A stretch of DNA of 35,079 bases, from assembly GCA_964547995.1 (NCBI GenBank), contig CAZJRB010000080.1:1-35079 (forward strand). Direction: 5' to 3'. Below the pieces are notes generated by a model. It saw only the letters and a program-made list of their open reading frames with translations, was not told where the DNA came from and did not search any database. Source of the stretch: CAZJRB01 sp964547995 (lineage in GTDB: Bacteria > Planctomycetota > Planctomycetia > Pirellulales > Thermoguttaceae). The position numbers and the translations under genes were made by a program. Below are positions 18,601-26,365 of this stretch, in pieces. Positions within the stretch are counted from its first letter, which is position 1. The number at the start of each line of letters is the position of its first letter.

Positions 18601-21600
18601 TCGGATCGTACGAGCCCGCGTTGCCCGTCAAGTAGAGGATCTCGGTGTCCGATGCCGTCTCCGTCACCCCCGTCTGCGTGTCATGCACGAACACGTCAGA
18701 ATGCTCATTCGTGTCTCCCGTCACCAGGTTGCTCGCTTCGCTCTGGAACGCCACGCGGCGGCCGTCCGAACTGATACTCGGATAGCGCGACTCCTCGTTT
18801 CCCTCGATTCCCGAGCTATCGGTGCTCACCCGCGTCGTCACGCCCGTCTGCGTATCCTTCACGAACACGTCAAGAACCCCATTCGTATCTTCCGGCACGA
18901 GGTTGCTCGCGACGCTCTTAAACGCCACGTATCGGCCGTCCGAACTGATGCTCGGACGGCCCGCCGAGCCCGCGTTCCCCTCGTTTCCGGAGCTATCGGT
19001 GCTCACCCGCGTGGTCACGCCCGTCTGCGTGTCCTTGACGAACACGTCTTCACGCGAATTCGTGTCGCCCGGCACCAGGTTCCTCGCTCCGCTCCAAAAC
19101 GCCACGTAACGGCCGTCCGAACTGAGGGCCGGATCGTACGAACCATATTCCGCCTCGTTTCCCGAGCTATCGGTGCTCACCCGCGTTGTCACGCCCGTCT
19201 GCGTGTCCTTGACGAATACGTCCCACTCATCATTCGTGTCGCCCGTCACCAAGTTGGTTGCGAGGCTCTGGAACGCCACATAGCGGCCGTCCGAGCTGAT
19301 GCTCGGATCGTACGACCCGCCGTCTCCCTCGTTTCCCGAGCTATCGGTGCTCACCCGCGTTGTCACGCCAGTCTGCGTGTCTTTGACGAAGATATCATCG
19401 CGCCCATTCGTGTCCCCCGGCACCAGGTTGCTCGCGCGGCTATAAAATGCCACGTAGCGCCCGTTCGAGCTGATGCTCGGATCGTACGAATCATATTCCG
19501 CCTCGTTTCCCGAGCTATCGGTGCTCACCCGCGTAGTCACCCCCGTCTGTGTGTCCTTCACGAAGATGTCGTTTTCCCCATTCGTGTCGTCCGTCACCAG
19601 GTTGCTCGCGACGCTCCGAAACGCCACATAGCGCCCGCCCGAGCTGATGCTCGGATTCAATGATCCGCGGTTCCCTTCGTTTCCCGAGCTATCGGTGCTC
19701 ACTCGCGTGGTCACACCCGTCTGCGTGTCACGCACGAAGATGTCGGTGTACCCGTTGTTGTCCCCCGCTACCAAGTTGTTTGCTTCGCTCCAAAACGCCA
19801 CGTAACGCCCGTCCGAACTGATGCTCGGCTCGTACGAATCGTTGTTCCCCATGTTGCCCATGAGCAACGGGTCGATGATCGAGACCAGGTCGATACTCGA
19901 TATACATACGGGGGTCGTCACACTGAAGACCGTGATCGTCACGGTGGCCGTGTCGAAGCCGCCGTCGCCGTCGCTTAGGGTGTACTGGAACGTGTCGGTC
20001 GCCTGCTCTCCGTCCGACAACAACTCGAACCGGCCGTTCGGATCATAGCCGAACGTGCCGTCACCGTTGTTCGTCACCAGACCGAGCGTGCCGGTCGTGT
20101 CGAAGCTCTGAATGGTGAGCGTATCGAGACCGGGGTCGGTATCGTTGGCCAGGACGTTGCCGGTTGTCAGCGGCGTGTCTTTGTCCGTGGTGAAGGCTGC
20201 CCCGCCGTCGGGGTTCGCGGTTGGTGCAACATTATTGACGGTCACGGTCGCCGTGCCGGTGTCCCATGCCCCGCCGCCGTCGGTGACACGCAGGCCGACG
20301 GTAAACGTGCCCTCGGCAATCGAGCTGAACGCGGCCGCTGCACCCGCCGCATCGTCATACTGGCCGTCGTCGTCGAGGTCCCATTCGTAGAAGGCGATGC
20401 CGCCGCCCGGATCGCTGCTGGCCGAGCCGTCCAGCACCACGGTCGTCCCTTCACCCGTCGCGTAGGGCCCGCCCGCGTCGGCCGTCGGCGCCGCGTTGGT
20501 CACGTTGATCGTGAACGTCTCCGTGCTCGTGTTGATCGCCGCGTCCTCCGCCTGGACGGTAATCTGGTGGCTGGCCGCCGTCTCGTAGTCGAGCAAGGCG
20601 CCGTTCGCCACGCTCACCACCCCGGTACCCGGATCGATCTGAAACCGCCCGCCGGCATCGTCCGCCAGGCTGTAGGTGATCGCCGAAGGCGGGGTATCGG
20701 TCGAAAACGCGGTCAGTCCAACGTTGGTTCCGGGGAGCGCCCCTTCTGCCACCTCGTTGGCTGCCCCGTCCGTGTCGACCGGCACGGACGGCGCCGTCTG
20801 GTCGATGGTGAACTGGCCTGCGTAGGCTTCGATCGGCGTACTCTGCACGTCGAGGATCGCGCCGGCCGCAATGACGACATTGTGTACACCCTCTGTCAGT
20901 GCAGGCAGGTCGAAGACGGCCGTGTTACCGTCTATCAAAGTTACCCCAACGGCCGGCGTGCCGCCAACGGTCAGGTCGGAGGCATCCAAAGTACCCGGCA
21001 ATACAAGATCATCGAAGTCCACTGTAAGCTGCGGGACCAGGCCCACGAGCGATCCGTCGGCCGGGTCCGTCGCCGCAACTTCAAACGCCGCAGTCCCTGT
21101 GTGCCCGGTAACGCGGAGAATATACTCACCTTGGCTCTCCCCCGCGGCCAGCACGCGCACGGTATAGACGCCCGTCTCGGCGGCCGTGTGCGAGAGCTGC
21201 GCGTTTCGGCCGTCCGGCCCGCTGTTGTCATCGCTGGCCACCAGCGTTCCGGCGGGGTCGTAGAGTTCAAGCATCGGATCGAGATCGTTGACAAACTCGC
21301 TCGAACCGTCCGCGGGCGTGGCAGTGGTGAGCGTCAGCGGATCCCCGGCCGTCACGTTCACCGCGTAATAGTCGCTCGGGGACTTCGGGGTAGCGATGAA
21401 GACTCCCTTACGTCCGTCTGCCAGTGTCGCCGTAAACGCCACTTGTCCGTTGTCGTTGATGCCGTAGCCGTGGAACTGGACGGAACTAACCGTCGAACCG
21501 TCCAGCGGGTCGCCGGAAGCGATCACTTTGTCGGCCACCGGATCGCTACCAGTAAAAACGCCGGTTCCGCCCGCGTCGAGGTAGGCATAGATTGCCACGA

Positions 21601-24600
21601 CTCCCTCGTTGTTGGCGGCAAGATCGCGGAGAACCGAGAACGGGCCGGTCGTGTCGGCGATGGTAGTCAGGGCTCCCCCGTTGCCCGTGAAAACCCCCTC
21701 TTCGCCACTGTCCATGGTGGCTCTGAATGCGACCAACCCGCTGTCATTGATGTAGTTACCGGCAGTGAAGCTTTGCAGGGGCCCCGTAGTGTCCGCGATC
21801 GTGGTGACAGGTCCACCGTCGCTGGTGAAGATGCCTGACCCGCCAGCGTCTAAAGAGGCTATGAATACGACCCTTCCCAACTCATTAATGATTGGGGAGT
21901 ACGGGATAGATGAGAAGGGGCCCGTTGTATCCGCGATCGTAGTGACCGTTGTGCCGTCGCCCGTGAAAACACCGTCTCCGCCCCCCTGCAGGTCGGCAGC
22001 AAACCCGACTGCGCCGGCGTTGTTGATCGAGGTCCCGTATGGTTGGAAGCTCGCATAGGTGCCCCCCGTCTCGGCGATCGTCGTGATCGATCCGCCACTG
22101 TAGACGAAGATTCCGGATCCCCCCGCGGTCAACTCGCCGAAGAACGCGACCTCGCCAAAATCGTTAATGTCGATATCGCCCGCGAGAATCCCGATGAAGG
22201 AGAGGTTGGAGAACTGGCCGTTCGTATTGACAATCTCCGTCAGCGGTCCGCCGTTGCCCACATAAATGGCTCCATCGGGCGAGGTCTCGGAAGAGGCGCC
22301 AAACGCTACGGTTCCTGAATTGTTGATCGTTGGCGTAGCTCCGATGTCGGTCAACGGACCTGTGGTATCCGCGATCTTCGTAAAGGCATATTCGGTTATT
22401 TCCTCCGCGTATCCCAACACGACCCCACCAGGCGTGATGGCTTGTGCCGTCCCCGTGTCGCCATTCGGCTCGGTGTCGAAATCGGCGTCACAGGTGAGAA
22501 CCAAGCTGTAGTCGATCCCCGGGGTGCCGCTGACAACGGCGTAGTACGTGTCGGCGGTGCCGTTGGAAGTGGTGTCGACGAAATTGTTGATTACCTGCGA
22601 CAGGTTGCCGGCAGGCATGCCGATCGCCAGGAGCGCCGCGGTCCCGTCGTATAACTCGAGTGTGAGGTTGCCGGCCAGTTCCGTCAATCCTAATGTCGCC
22701 AACTGCCCGTCGTCGAGCGTAAATTGATACCAATCGTCCGTTGCACCGCTGGTGCCGAGGACCGCGCCCCGTTCGGCCGCCCCGCCATCGAGCGCAAGAA
22801 AGCTGCCGTCGAGGTCTTCCGCCGAAGCCGCGTCGTCGTTCGTCGGCCCGCCGTGAGATTCGTTTTCTGCGGCGGCATTGAGGATCAACCGGACCGTGTA
22901 GCCGCCCGTTGTGCTTGCCACGCCGCCGATGGTCACCGTGTACGTCCCGGCGCCGGTCGTGGCGACCGTCTGCAGCACGGCATCTTCGCCCGCCGCCGCG
23001 GCCGTGGCCGTGCCGAGCGAAGTATCAAGCGGATCGGACAATTCAATCGTCGGCTGCAAGGTTGCATCCGGGTCGACAACCACAGTAACCCTCTGCCCGT
23101 CGTCCAGTTCGATCGCAAAAGTGTCGGTTTCGTTACTTAACCCGATCGTCGCACTGATTGAAGACGTATAGACCAGGCTTCCCGCCGGATCGGTTGCAGC
23201 GGTCCCGGGGAAAGGCTGCGGAACGGGTCTTGCGTAAATTGCATCGGCGGTCACCAATTGATCTACGGCGATGTCATCGCTGAGTTCGACCACCAGCGTG
23301 CCGGTGGTAATCGTGTAGGTACCCAGGCTCTTCCAGGCATGGGACTCGTAGGTGAAGTCATCAGGCGCATTCTGCTGGTTGACCGGCACGGTTGCCTCAA
23401 GCTCCGCGCCGTCGTAAATCGAATAAGGCGCGTTGGTTGCCCGGTTCGGCTGCTCGGACCAGGTCGCCGCCACTTCATACTGCCCCGGAGTGACTGAGAA
23501 AGTCCAAGAGGCCACGTCCGATCCGTCGCCTGCGAAGCTGTAATGCAGGTCGCTCTCGAAACCCAGGCCGGAATAGGGGTACCAGTCCCCACTCGTTCCG
23601 AAATTCGGGTCCCCGTTGTCGATGATCTGCGTCGGCGGCAGGTCGCCCACCCGCTCGATGCGGACGGCGTCGGCAATCAACAGGCCGTTTGCACTGTCCG
23701 AAAGCTCCACCAACAGCGTATCGCCCGTGATCGCGTAAATGCCGAGCGTTTCCCAAGTGGCCCCCGGGCTGCTGAAATCATCCGGCGCCGCCTGCTGGTT
23801 CACCGGCACCGTTCCCAGGCTCGTTGCGCCGTCGAACACCTCGTAAGGCGCGTTGGTCGCGCGATTCGGATGCTCGGACCAGGTCGCGGCGACTTCATAC
23901 TGCCCCGGAGTGACCGTGAAAGTCCAGGAGGCCACGTCCGATCCGTCGCCCACGAAGCTGTAATGAAGGTCGTCCCCGAAGCCTAGATCAGAATAGGGAT
24001 ACCAGCCCCCGGTCGTGCTGAAGCCTGTATCCCCGTCGTCGATGATGCGCGGCACCACCTTCTCGATGCGGACGGCATCGGCAATCAACAGGCCGTTCGC
24101 GGCGTCCGAGAGTTCCACCAACAGCGTGTCGCCCGTGATCGTGTAGGTGCCAAGCGATTCCCACGTGGTTCCCTGGTCGGTGAAGTCGTCCGGCGTTGCC
24201 TGCTGGTTGACCGGCACCGTTCCCAGACTCGTTGCACCGTTGAAGACCGTGTAAGGCGCGTTGGTTGCGCGATTCGGGTGCTCGGACCAGGTTGCCGCCA
24301 CTTGATACTGCCCTGGAGTAACCGAGAAAGTCCAGGATGCCACGTCCGATCCGTCACCTGTGAAGCTGTAGTGCAGGTCGCCCCCGAAGCCTAGATCAGA
24401 ATAGGGGTACCAGTCTCCGCTCGTGCCGAAGCCTGCATCCCCGTCGTCGATGATCCGCGACCCGCTCGATACGTCGAACGCACTGCTTGTACCCGTGTGT
24501 CCTGAACCATTGTCCGCCGTCAGCACGACGCCGGTGTCCGCCGCGTGAACCGTCATGCTCCCGCGCCATGCGCCGGCCACAAACGCACCAGTCGTCGCCG

Positions 24601-26062
24601 GCTCCACCGTCACCGCCCCACCGACACCGGTACCACTGAGATCCACCGCAGTGGCGTACGGCAAGATCGTCTCGTTGTCGATGTTTTTCGCGTAGATCGT
24701 CGCCGCAAACGGGTCGCTCGCCGTTTGTGGGCTGGCGATGGCAGCAAAGGCAAAGTGATCCACCTCGTCGTCGCGGACAGACATTGTGTCGTTAGCATCC
24801 GTGAAACCCACCGCGCTGGCCGTCACCGTGGCCGTCTGAACGCCGTCGTAGTCCGCATCATCCACGACAGCAGATTCGAACGTCGCCGATGTCGTACCTG
24901 CAAGAATCGTCACCGTTGACGGTACGTCCACTTCGCTTGCATCGTCCGAGGCCAGCGTTACCACCAAGTCGCTCGGCAACGTCCCCGAGATACTCACGGA
25001 GGGCCGTAGAAGGGTTGTCGCGAACGTCAGAAGTTCGAAATTGCTGTTCCAGGCATTGTGGCAGCCTTCGGCAACGAAGAGTTCGGCCACCTCGTCCGCT
25101 CCATGCTCGAAGAAGGTGTAGTCGAGTGCATACGTCCCCGCCGGCAGGACAACCTGTCCGAAGCGGTCCCAGCCGGGGTGCTGCATATCATCTTCGATCA
25201 CATTGTCGGCGTCGTCGAAGCCGTCGTCGTTGACGTCAATCCTCAAACGGCTTCCGTCGTCGGTGTGGACTCCAAAGGTGTATGTGCCTCCCTGGTTAAC
25301 GACCAGCGTACCTCTGGCGTTAATGATGAATTCGTCCAATTCCCCGCTGGACCTCGGCCAGTCGTTGTTCACGTTGTAGTGGCCGCCGGTCCCGTAGTCG
25401 ATTACGTCCACGTTCGTGAGGACCTCTTGACTGGAGACAAGAGGTCCTACCGGGTCAAGCAGGGCATCGGCGAGCAAGGCATCAGCGGCGGCGAGGTTGT
25501 CAACATCACCAGTCGACTTAACATCCCGGACCGTGAAACCACTCGAGTCCATTCCAATCTCGGCCCTTGCCAACGACCCGTCACCTTCCCACGCGTCCGC
25601 AGGCAGTGCCAGAACTAGATCGTAGTCCTCGTCATCCACCACGTCGATCATGGCGGAACCGTCGGTCCAGCCATCCACATGCGCGGTGATCGTCGCCACT
25701 TGCATGTCGTCGATCTCCGTGTCGTCGATGACTGTCACATCGAAGGTAGCAGAGGTCTGCCCGGTAAGGATCGTCACCGTTGCCGGGACGGCCACTTCGG
25801 TCGTGTCGTCCGAGGTTAACTCCACCACGACATCGCCGGTCGGGGCCTGATCGACCGTCACACTACCCGCACCGGTCGGCAGGCTGTCGCCTTCGGTCGC
25901 GCTAAGGGGAAGGGTTACCGTTAAGGTAGCCAACAACCGCCGGTCTTCGAGCGGTTCGAGCCGCAAGCGGCGGCGGTCGTGGGCTAGCGGGGGCCTCGAC
26001 AGAGATGGGGTGGTCGAGAAGAACCGGCGACGATTGGGACAACGCCTCGTCGAGCAACGCAT
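12614..26062 (-). CDS. Giant mosaic secreted protein with C-terminal metzincin-like protease domain
   Basis: About 4482 residues. Start ATG 26062 has AGGAGGG 9 nt upstream; the frame extends 27 codons further, but only through a hairpin repeat. The N-terminus is Arg-rich with LEPLEDRRLLA, a motif recurrent in large planctomycete exported proteins. Modules by nucleotide, N to C: Calx-beta-like (25930-25600), PA14-like (25560-25010), Calx-beta-like (25010-24770), three golvesin-type domains (24470-23225), pre-peptidase-like (23220-22420), ADTTGP/NNxGxVAF repeats (22400-21380), pre-peptidase-like (21370-21110), Ig-like, cadherin and PKD (21100-19920), fourteen PD40-like repeats (19846-17470), Calx-beta-like (17455-17110), three SdrD-B-like (17110-16090), seven FG-GAP-like repeats (16050-14880), GEVED (14835-14344), three more golvesin-type domains (14340-13111), and a peptidase domain with HELGHTLGLED (His4439, Glu4440, His4443, Asp4449) and a possible Met-turn SLMSGT. 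Probably a cell-surface or matrix protein; its substrate is unknown. Confidence 0.93.
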   Translation of the reverse strand: MRCSTRRCPNRRRFFSTTPSLSRPPLAHDRRRLRLEPLEDRRLLATLTVTLPLSATEGDSLPTGAGSVTVDQAPTGDVVVELTSDDTTEVAVPATVTILTGQTSATFDVTVIDDTEIDDMQVATITAHVDGWTDGSAMIDVVDDEDYDLVLALPADAWEGDGSLARAEIGMDSSGFTVRDVKSTGDVDNLAAADALLADALLDPVGPLVSSQEVLTNVDVIDYGTGGHYNVNNDWPRSSGELDEFIINARGTLVVNQGGTYTFGVHTDDGSRLRIDVNDDGFDDADNVIEDDMQHPGWDRFGQVVLPAGTYALDYTFFEHGADEVAELFVAEGCHNAWNSNFELLTFATTLLRPSVSISGTLPSDLVVTLASDDASEVDVPSTVTILAGTTSATFESAVVDDADYDGVQTATVTASAVGFTDANDTMSVRDDEVDHFAFAAIASPQTASDPFAATIYAKNIDNETILPYATAVDLSGTGVGGAVTVEPATTGAFVAGAWRGSMTVHAADTGVVLTADNGSGHTGTSSAFDVSSGSRIIDDGDAGFGTSGDWYPYSDLGFGGDLHYSFTGDGSDVASWTFSVTPGQYQVAATWSEHPNRATNAPYTVFNGATSLGTVPVNQQATPDDFTDQGTTWESLGTYTITGDTLLVELSDAANGLLIADAVRIEKVVPRIIDDGDTGFSTTGGWYPYSDLGFGDDLHYSFVGDGSDVASWTFTVTPGQYEVAATWSEHPNRATNAPYEVFDGATSLGTVPVNQQAAPDDFSSPGATWETLGIYAITGDTLLVELSDSANGLLIADAVRIERVGDLPPTQIIDNGDPNFGTSGDWYPYSGLGFESDLHYSFAGDGSDVASWTFSVTPGQYEVAATWSEQPNRATNAPYSIYDGAELEATVPVNQQNAPDDFTYESHAWKSLGTYTITTGTLVVELSDDIAVDQLVTADAIYARPVPQPFPGTAATDPAGSLVYTSSISATIGLSNETDTFAIELDDGQRVTVVVDPDATLQPTIELSDPLDTSLGTATAAAAGEDAVLQTVATTGAGTYTVTIGGVASTTGGYTVRLILNAAAENESHGGPTNDDAASAEDLDGSFLALDGGAAERGAVLGTSGATDDWYQFTLDDGQLATLGLTELAGNLTLELYDGTAALLAIGMPAGNLSQVINNFVDTTSNGTADTYYAVVSGTPGIDYSLVLTCDADFDTEPNGDTGTAQAITPGGVVLGYAEEITEYAFTKIADTTGPLTDIGATPTINNSGTVAFGASSETSPDGAIYVGNGGPLTEIVNTNGQFSNLSFIGILAGDIDINDFGEVAFFGELTAGGSGIFVYSGGSITTIAETGGTYASFQPYGTSINNAGAVGFAADLQGGGDGVFTGDGTTVTTIADTTGPFSSIPYSPIINELGRVVFIASLDAGGSGIFTSDGGPVTTIADTTGPLQSFTAGNYINDSGLVAFRATMDSGEEGVFTGNGGALTTIADTTGPFSVLRDLAANNEGVVAIYAYLDAGGTGVFTGSDPVADKVIASGDPLDGSTVSSVQFHGYGINDNGQVAFTATLADGRKGVFIATPKSPSDYYAVNVTAGDPLTLTTATPADGSSEFVNDLDPMLELYDPAGTLVASDDNSGPDGRNAQLSHTAAETGVYTVRVLAAGESQGEYILRVTGHTGTAAFEVAATDPADGSLVGLVPQLTVDFDDLVLPGTLDASDLTVGGTPAVGVTLIDGNTAVFDLPALTEGVHNVVIAAGAILDVQSTPIEAYAGQFTIDQTAPSVPVDTDGAANEVAEGALPGTNVGLTAFSTDTPPSAITYSLADDAGGRFQIDPGTGVVSVANGALLDYETAASHQITVQAEDAAINTSTETFTINVTNAAPTADAGGPYATGEGTTVVLDGSASSDPGGGIAFYEWDLDDDGQYDDAAGAAAAFSSIAEGTFTVGLRVTDGGGAWDTGTATVTVNNVAPTANPDGGAAFTTDKDTPLTTGNVLANDTDPGLDTLTIQSFDTTGTLGLVTNNGDGTFGYDPNGRFELLSDGEQATDTFQYTLSDGDGGFDTATVTITVFSVTTPVCISSIDLVSIIDPLLMGNMGNNDSYEPSISSDGRYVAFWSEANNLVAGDNNGYTDIFVRDTQTGVTTRVSTDSSGNEGNRGSLNPSISSGGRYVAFRSVASNLVTDDTNGENDIFVKDTQTGVTTRVSTDSSGNEAEYDSYDPSISSNGRYVAFYSRASNLVPGDTNGRDDIFVKDTQTGVTTRVSTDSSGNEGDGGSYDPSISSDGRYVAFQSLATNLVTGDTNDEWDVFVKDTQTGVTTRVSTDSSGNEAEYGSYDPALSSDGRYVAFWSGARNLVPGDTNSREDVFVKDTQTGVTTRVSTDSSGNEGNAGSAGRPSISSDGRYVAFKSVASNLVPEDTNGVLDVFVKDTQTGVTTRVSTDSSGIEGNEESRYPSISSDGRRVAFQSEASNLVTGDTNEHSDVFVHDTQTGVTETASDTEILYLTGNAGSYDPSISSNGRYIAFRSDASNLVTGDTNGAWDIFVRDTQMGVTTRVSTDSTGTQGNYHSYDPSISSDGRYVAFSSEASNLVMGDTSWPADVFVKDTQTGVTTRVSTDSSGNEADSSSGSPSISADGRYVAFMSWARNLVPGDTNADPDVFVKDTQTGVTTRMSTDSSGNEADGYSDSPSISADGRYVAFRSFASNLVTGGTSGWEIFVKDTQTGTTTLVSANSDGIEGSGYSYDPSISADGRYVAFSSDAYNLVTGDHNCDRDVFVKDTQTGVTARVSTDSSGNGGNGDSLYPSISSDGRYVAFWSDATNLVPGDTNGCADVFVKDMQTGATTRVSADSSGNEADGYSDSPSISADGRYVAFHSFASNLHPDDPTMMADVFSRFLIRVNVTAISGPTTEAGGTATFNVTLASPPTDDVTVPLSSSDLTEGTVVPASVTITPAQWQTGVLVTVTGVDDVVIDGNTAYTIVTGDPTSADGNYDALGAGDVGDVAVTNNDDEVPIEISGRKFEDLDADGTDDGGTDPGLDGTTIELWLDGGNTAADFGTGDDTPVTTTVTGVGGLYSFPGLGEGAYYVREAVPWGFAQTTQQAYHTIIAQSGVDVPDRDFGNAALGSIHGFKFTDVDADGIYTPSVDRPLTGVEFTLTGTDGRGNVIDRADTTGDNGYFEFTGLLPSVAGAGFGTGYTVTETVPPGFMATTPTSFTRDLLSRQELAAFAGQSGAALPQVEVLIGAPLMFGNTVPSSIHGFKYEDLDADGVYTPGADWPLPGVEFTLTGTDGRGNAVNATDTTDASGYFEFTGLLPSVAGAGFGTGYTVTETVPPGYAATTPTVFSSDLLSGQELVAESSQAMIPPMELEVQKLLASTGGGFDFFGMFVAIDGNVAVVAAPLANLQGAAYIYEFQAGSWTEVAKLMAAADHFRSVDISGDTVVIGGESYDGVIYVGSAYIYERPATGWATTSSFAAKLTAADGADDDHFGCSVGISGDTVVIGAYGDDDNGSRSGSAYVYERPGGGWATTSSFDAKLTASDGAAEDFFGLSVGISGDTVVIGAPDDDDNGDDSGSAYVYERPATGWATTSNFDAKLTASDGAADEHFGCSVALSGDTVVIGAKLNDDNGSAYVYQRPAGGWATTSSFDAKLTAADGAADDHFGGSVGISGDTVVIGASGDDDNGSRSGSAYVYQRPGTGWTTTSSFDAKLIAGDGAADDTFGRSVGISGSTIVVGAPDDDDNGSAAGSAYMFSLAVDPRAEAVVGTPLMFGNQPFYDFGDAPDPGYPTLRAADGARHLCVGPTLGADRDDDPDGQPSDDADGDDADGNDDEDGVVFGIGLVQGETTAVTITASAPGLLDAWIDFDRSGDWDAGEQVFTNEPLAAGANHLGVAVPADASPGDTFARFRFSTAGNLAPTGPADDGEVEDYQVTVFASAPPIQIIDDGDTGFGTIGDWSPYAFSGFEGDLHYSFAGDGSDTASWSFTVSPGQYRVAATWTVHKNRATNAPYEVFNGATSLGTVPVNQEVAPDDFTDQGAMWETLGAFTVTGDTLVVELSDIADGLVIADAVRIERVPVQIVDDGDVGFGTSGAWYPYSGLGFDDDLHYSFVGDGSDVASWTFIVTPGQYEVAATWTAHTNRATNAPYEVFNGATSLGTAPVNQRAAPDDFSDQGTAWETIGTYTIMGDTLLVELSDAANGLLIADAVRIEWVGDVPTAQIIDNGGMGFGTSGDWYPYSGLGLENDLHYSFVGDGSDTASWTFTVTPGQYQVAATWSAHTNRATNAPYEVYNGTTSLETVPVNQQAAPDDFTDQGTTWETLGTYTITGDTLRVELSDAANGLLIADAVRIEQVGSPLLAAGGEVSFGGELAALTGADLQPIVTDAIADWAGAGLAADQLEALLAVDFIITDLPGAMLGLATLDAIYLDVNAAGHGWFIDPTPGVNEEFQLTGSELRAVDPRAVDRMDLLTVVSHELGHTLGLEDLSSSSESLMSGTLETGLRREPGVAEIDALFTQF
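13111..14340 (-). repeat. Triplet of golvesin-type domains, C-terminal set
   Basis: Three copies, about 410 bp each, encode the pattern IIDDGD.GFGTSG..YPY, HYSF.GDGSD.ASW, NRATNAPYEV and LLIADAVRIE. The family (golvesin/Xly carbohydrate-binding-like) is implicated in surface attachment. Copies are closely similar to each other and to the set at 23225-24470. Confidence 0.8.
14880..16050 (-). repeat. Seven FG-GAP-like repeats
   Basis: About 170-bp units encode KLTA.DGA.DDHFG.SV.ISGDTVVIGA.DDD.NG..SGSAYVYERP. This is the calcium-binding loop pattern of integrin-type FG-GAP propeller blades. Seven units suit one closed beta-propeller. The two N-terminal units are most diverged. Confidence 0.75.
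17470..19846 (-). repeat. Array of fourteen PD40/TolB-like repeats
   Basis: Fourteen tandem units of about 170-180 bp encode PSISSDGRYVAF.S.ASNLV, GDTNG..DVFVKD and TQTGVTTRVSTDSSGNE. The unit is the WD40-like PD40 motif of TolB propellers. Several units differ at only a few residues, pointing to recent duplication or gene conversion; unit 7 (EILYLTGNAGS) is the most diverged internal one. Fourteen blades could make two seven-bladed propellers. Confidence 0.85.
23225..24470 (-). repeat. Triplet of golvesin-type domains, N-terminal set
   Basis: Three tandem copies of the same roughly 410-bp unit as at 13111-14340, encoding ASWTFSVTPGQY and NRATNAPY. Copy three (lowest coordinates) is the most diverged and ends in IAVDQLVTADAIYARP. 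Two triplets at opposite ends of one protein suggest a block duplication. Confidence 0.8.
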
Positions 26063-26084
26063 GGCAGTCCCTCCTGTCCGTTGG

Positions 26085-26169
26085 GAATATTGAATATCGA
26101 GTGATGAATGTCGAATGTCGAAGTGTTCCGGTTCGACATTCAAAATTCGCCGTTCGATATTCGTTATTC
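26085..26169. repeat. Imperfect inverted repeat in the giant gene's leader
   Basis: Arms of 38 bp (26085-26122 and 26132-26169) match at 30 positions around a 9-nt loop. Each arm is built from GAATATCGA / GAATGTCGAA-like words. It lies 23 nt upstream of the giant gene's ATG, so it would fold in the mRNA leader. Similar-looking AT-rich words recur between genes in planctomycete and verrucomicrobial genomes, as I recall; not checked. Confidence 0.75.
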
Positions 26170-26310
26170 AGGCCAAGGGAACGCGTGCGACGGCCTCGCA
26201 GCGCCGTCGTACCAGCAAACGTCAAAATGCTCTTCCCTGTCCGCGCCGGGCTCCCTGTTCCCCGGAAAGCCAAGCCGGCAGTCGCCGGTGGAGTCCCGTC
26301 GGCGGCAGGT

Positions 26311-26365
26311 AGTGTGGCACGACACTCCGTGTCGACAATCACGGCACGGAGTGCCGTGCCACACT
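26311..26365. repeat. Near-perfect 55-nt hairpin repeat
   Basis: Arms AGTGTGGCACGACACTCC... (26311-26334) and its inverse (26342-26365) match at 22 of 24 positions around a 7-nt loop. Each arm also contains a smaller palindrome (GGCACGGAGTGCC type). It looks like a dispersed intergenic palindromic unit. Confidence 0.75.

Noticed and set aside
17504..19663. A 719-codon plus-strand frame with regular repeats (RAIGAHPRGH, RVLDEHV)
   Set aside because: It is the antisense of the PD40 array, so its periodicity is inherited. No start signal or independent domain supports it.
17470..19846. CRISPR-like or satellite array
   Set aside because: The period is about 170-180 bp, units encode protein in frame and there are no short constant repeats with unique spacers.
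26063..26143. 27-codon N-terminal extension of the giant protein
   Set aside because: It is translated from one arm of the hairpin repeat; the ATG at 26062 has AGGAGGG at the right distance.
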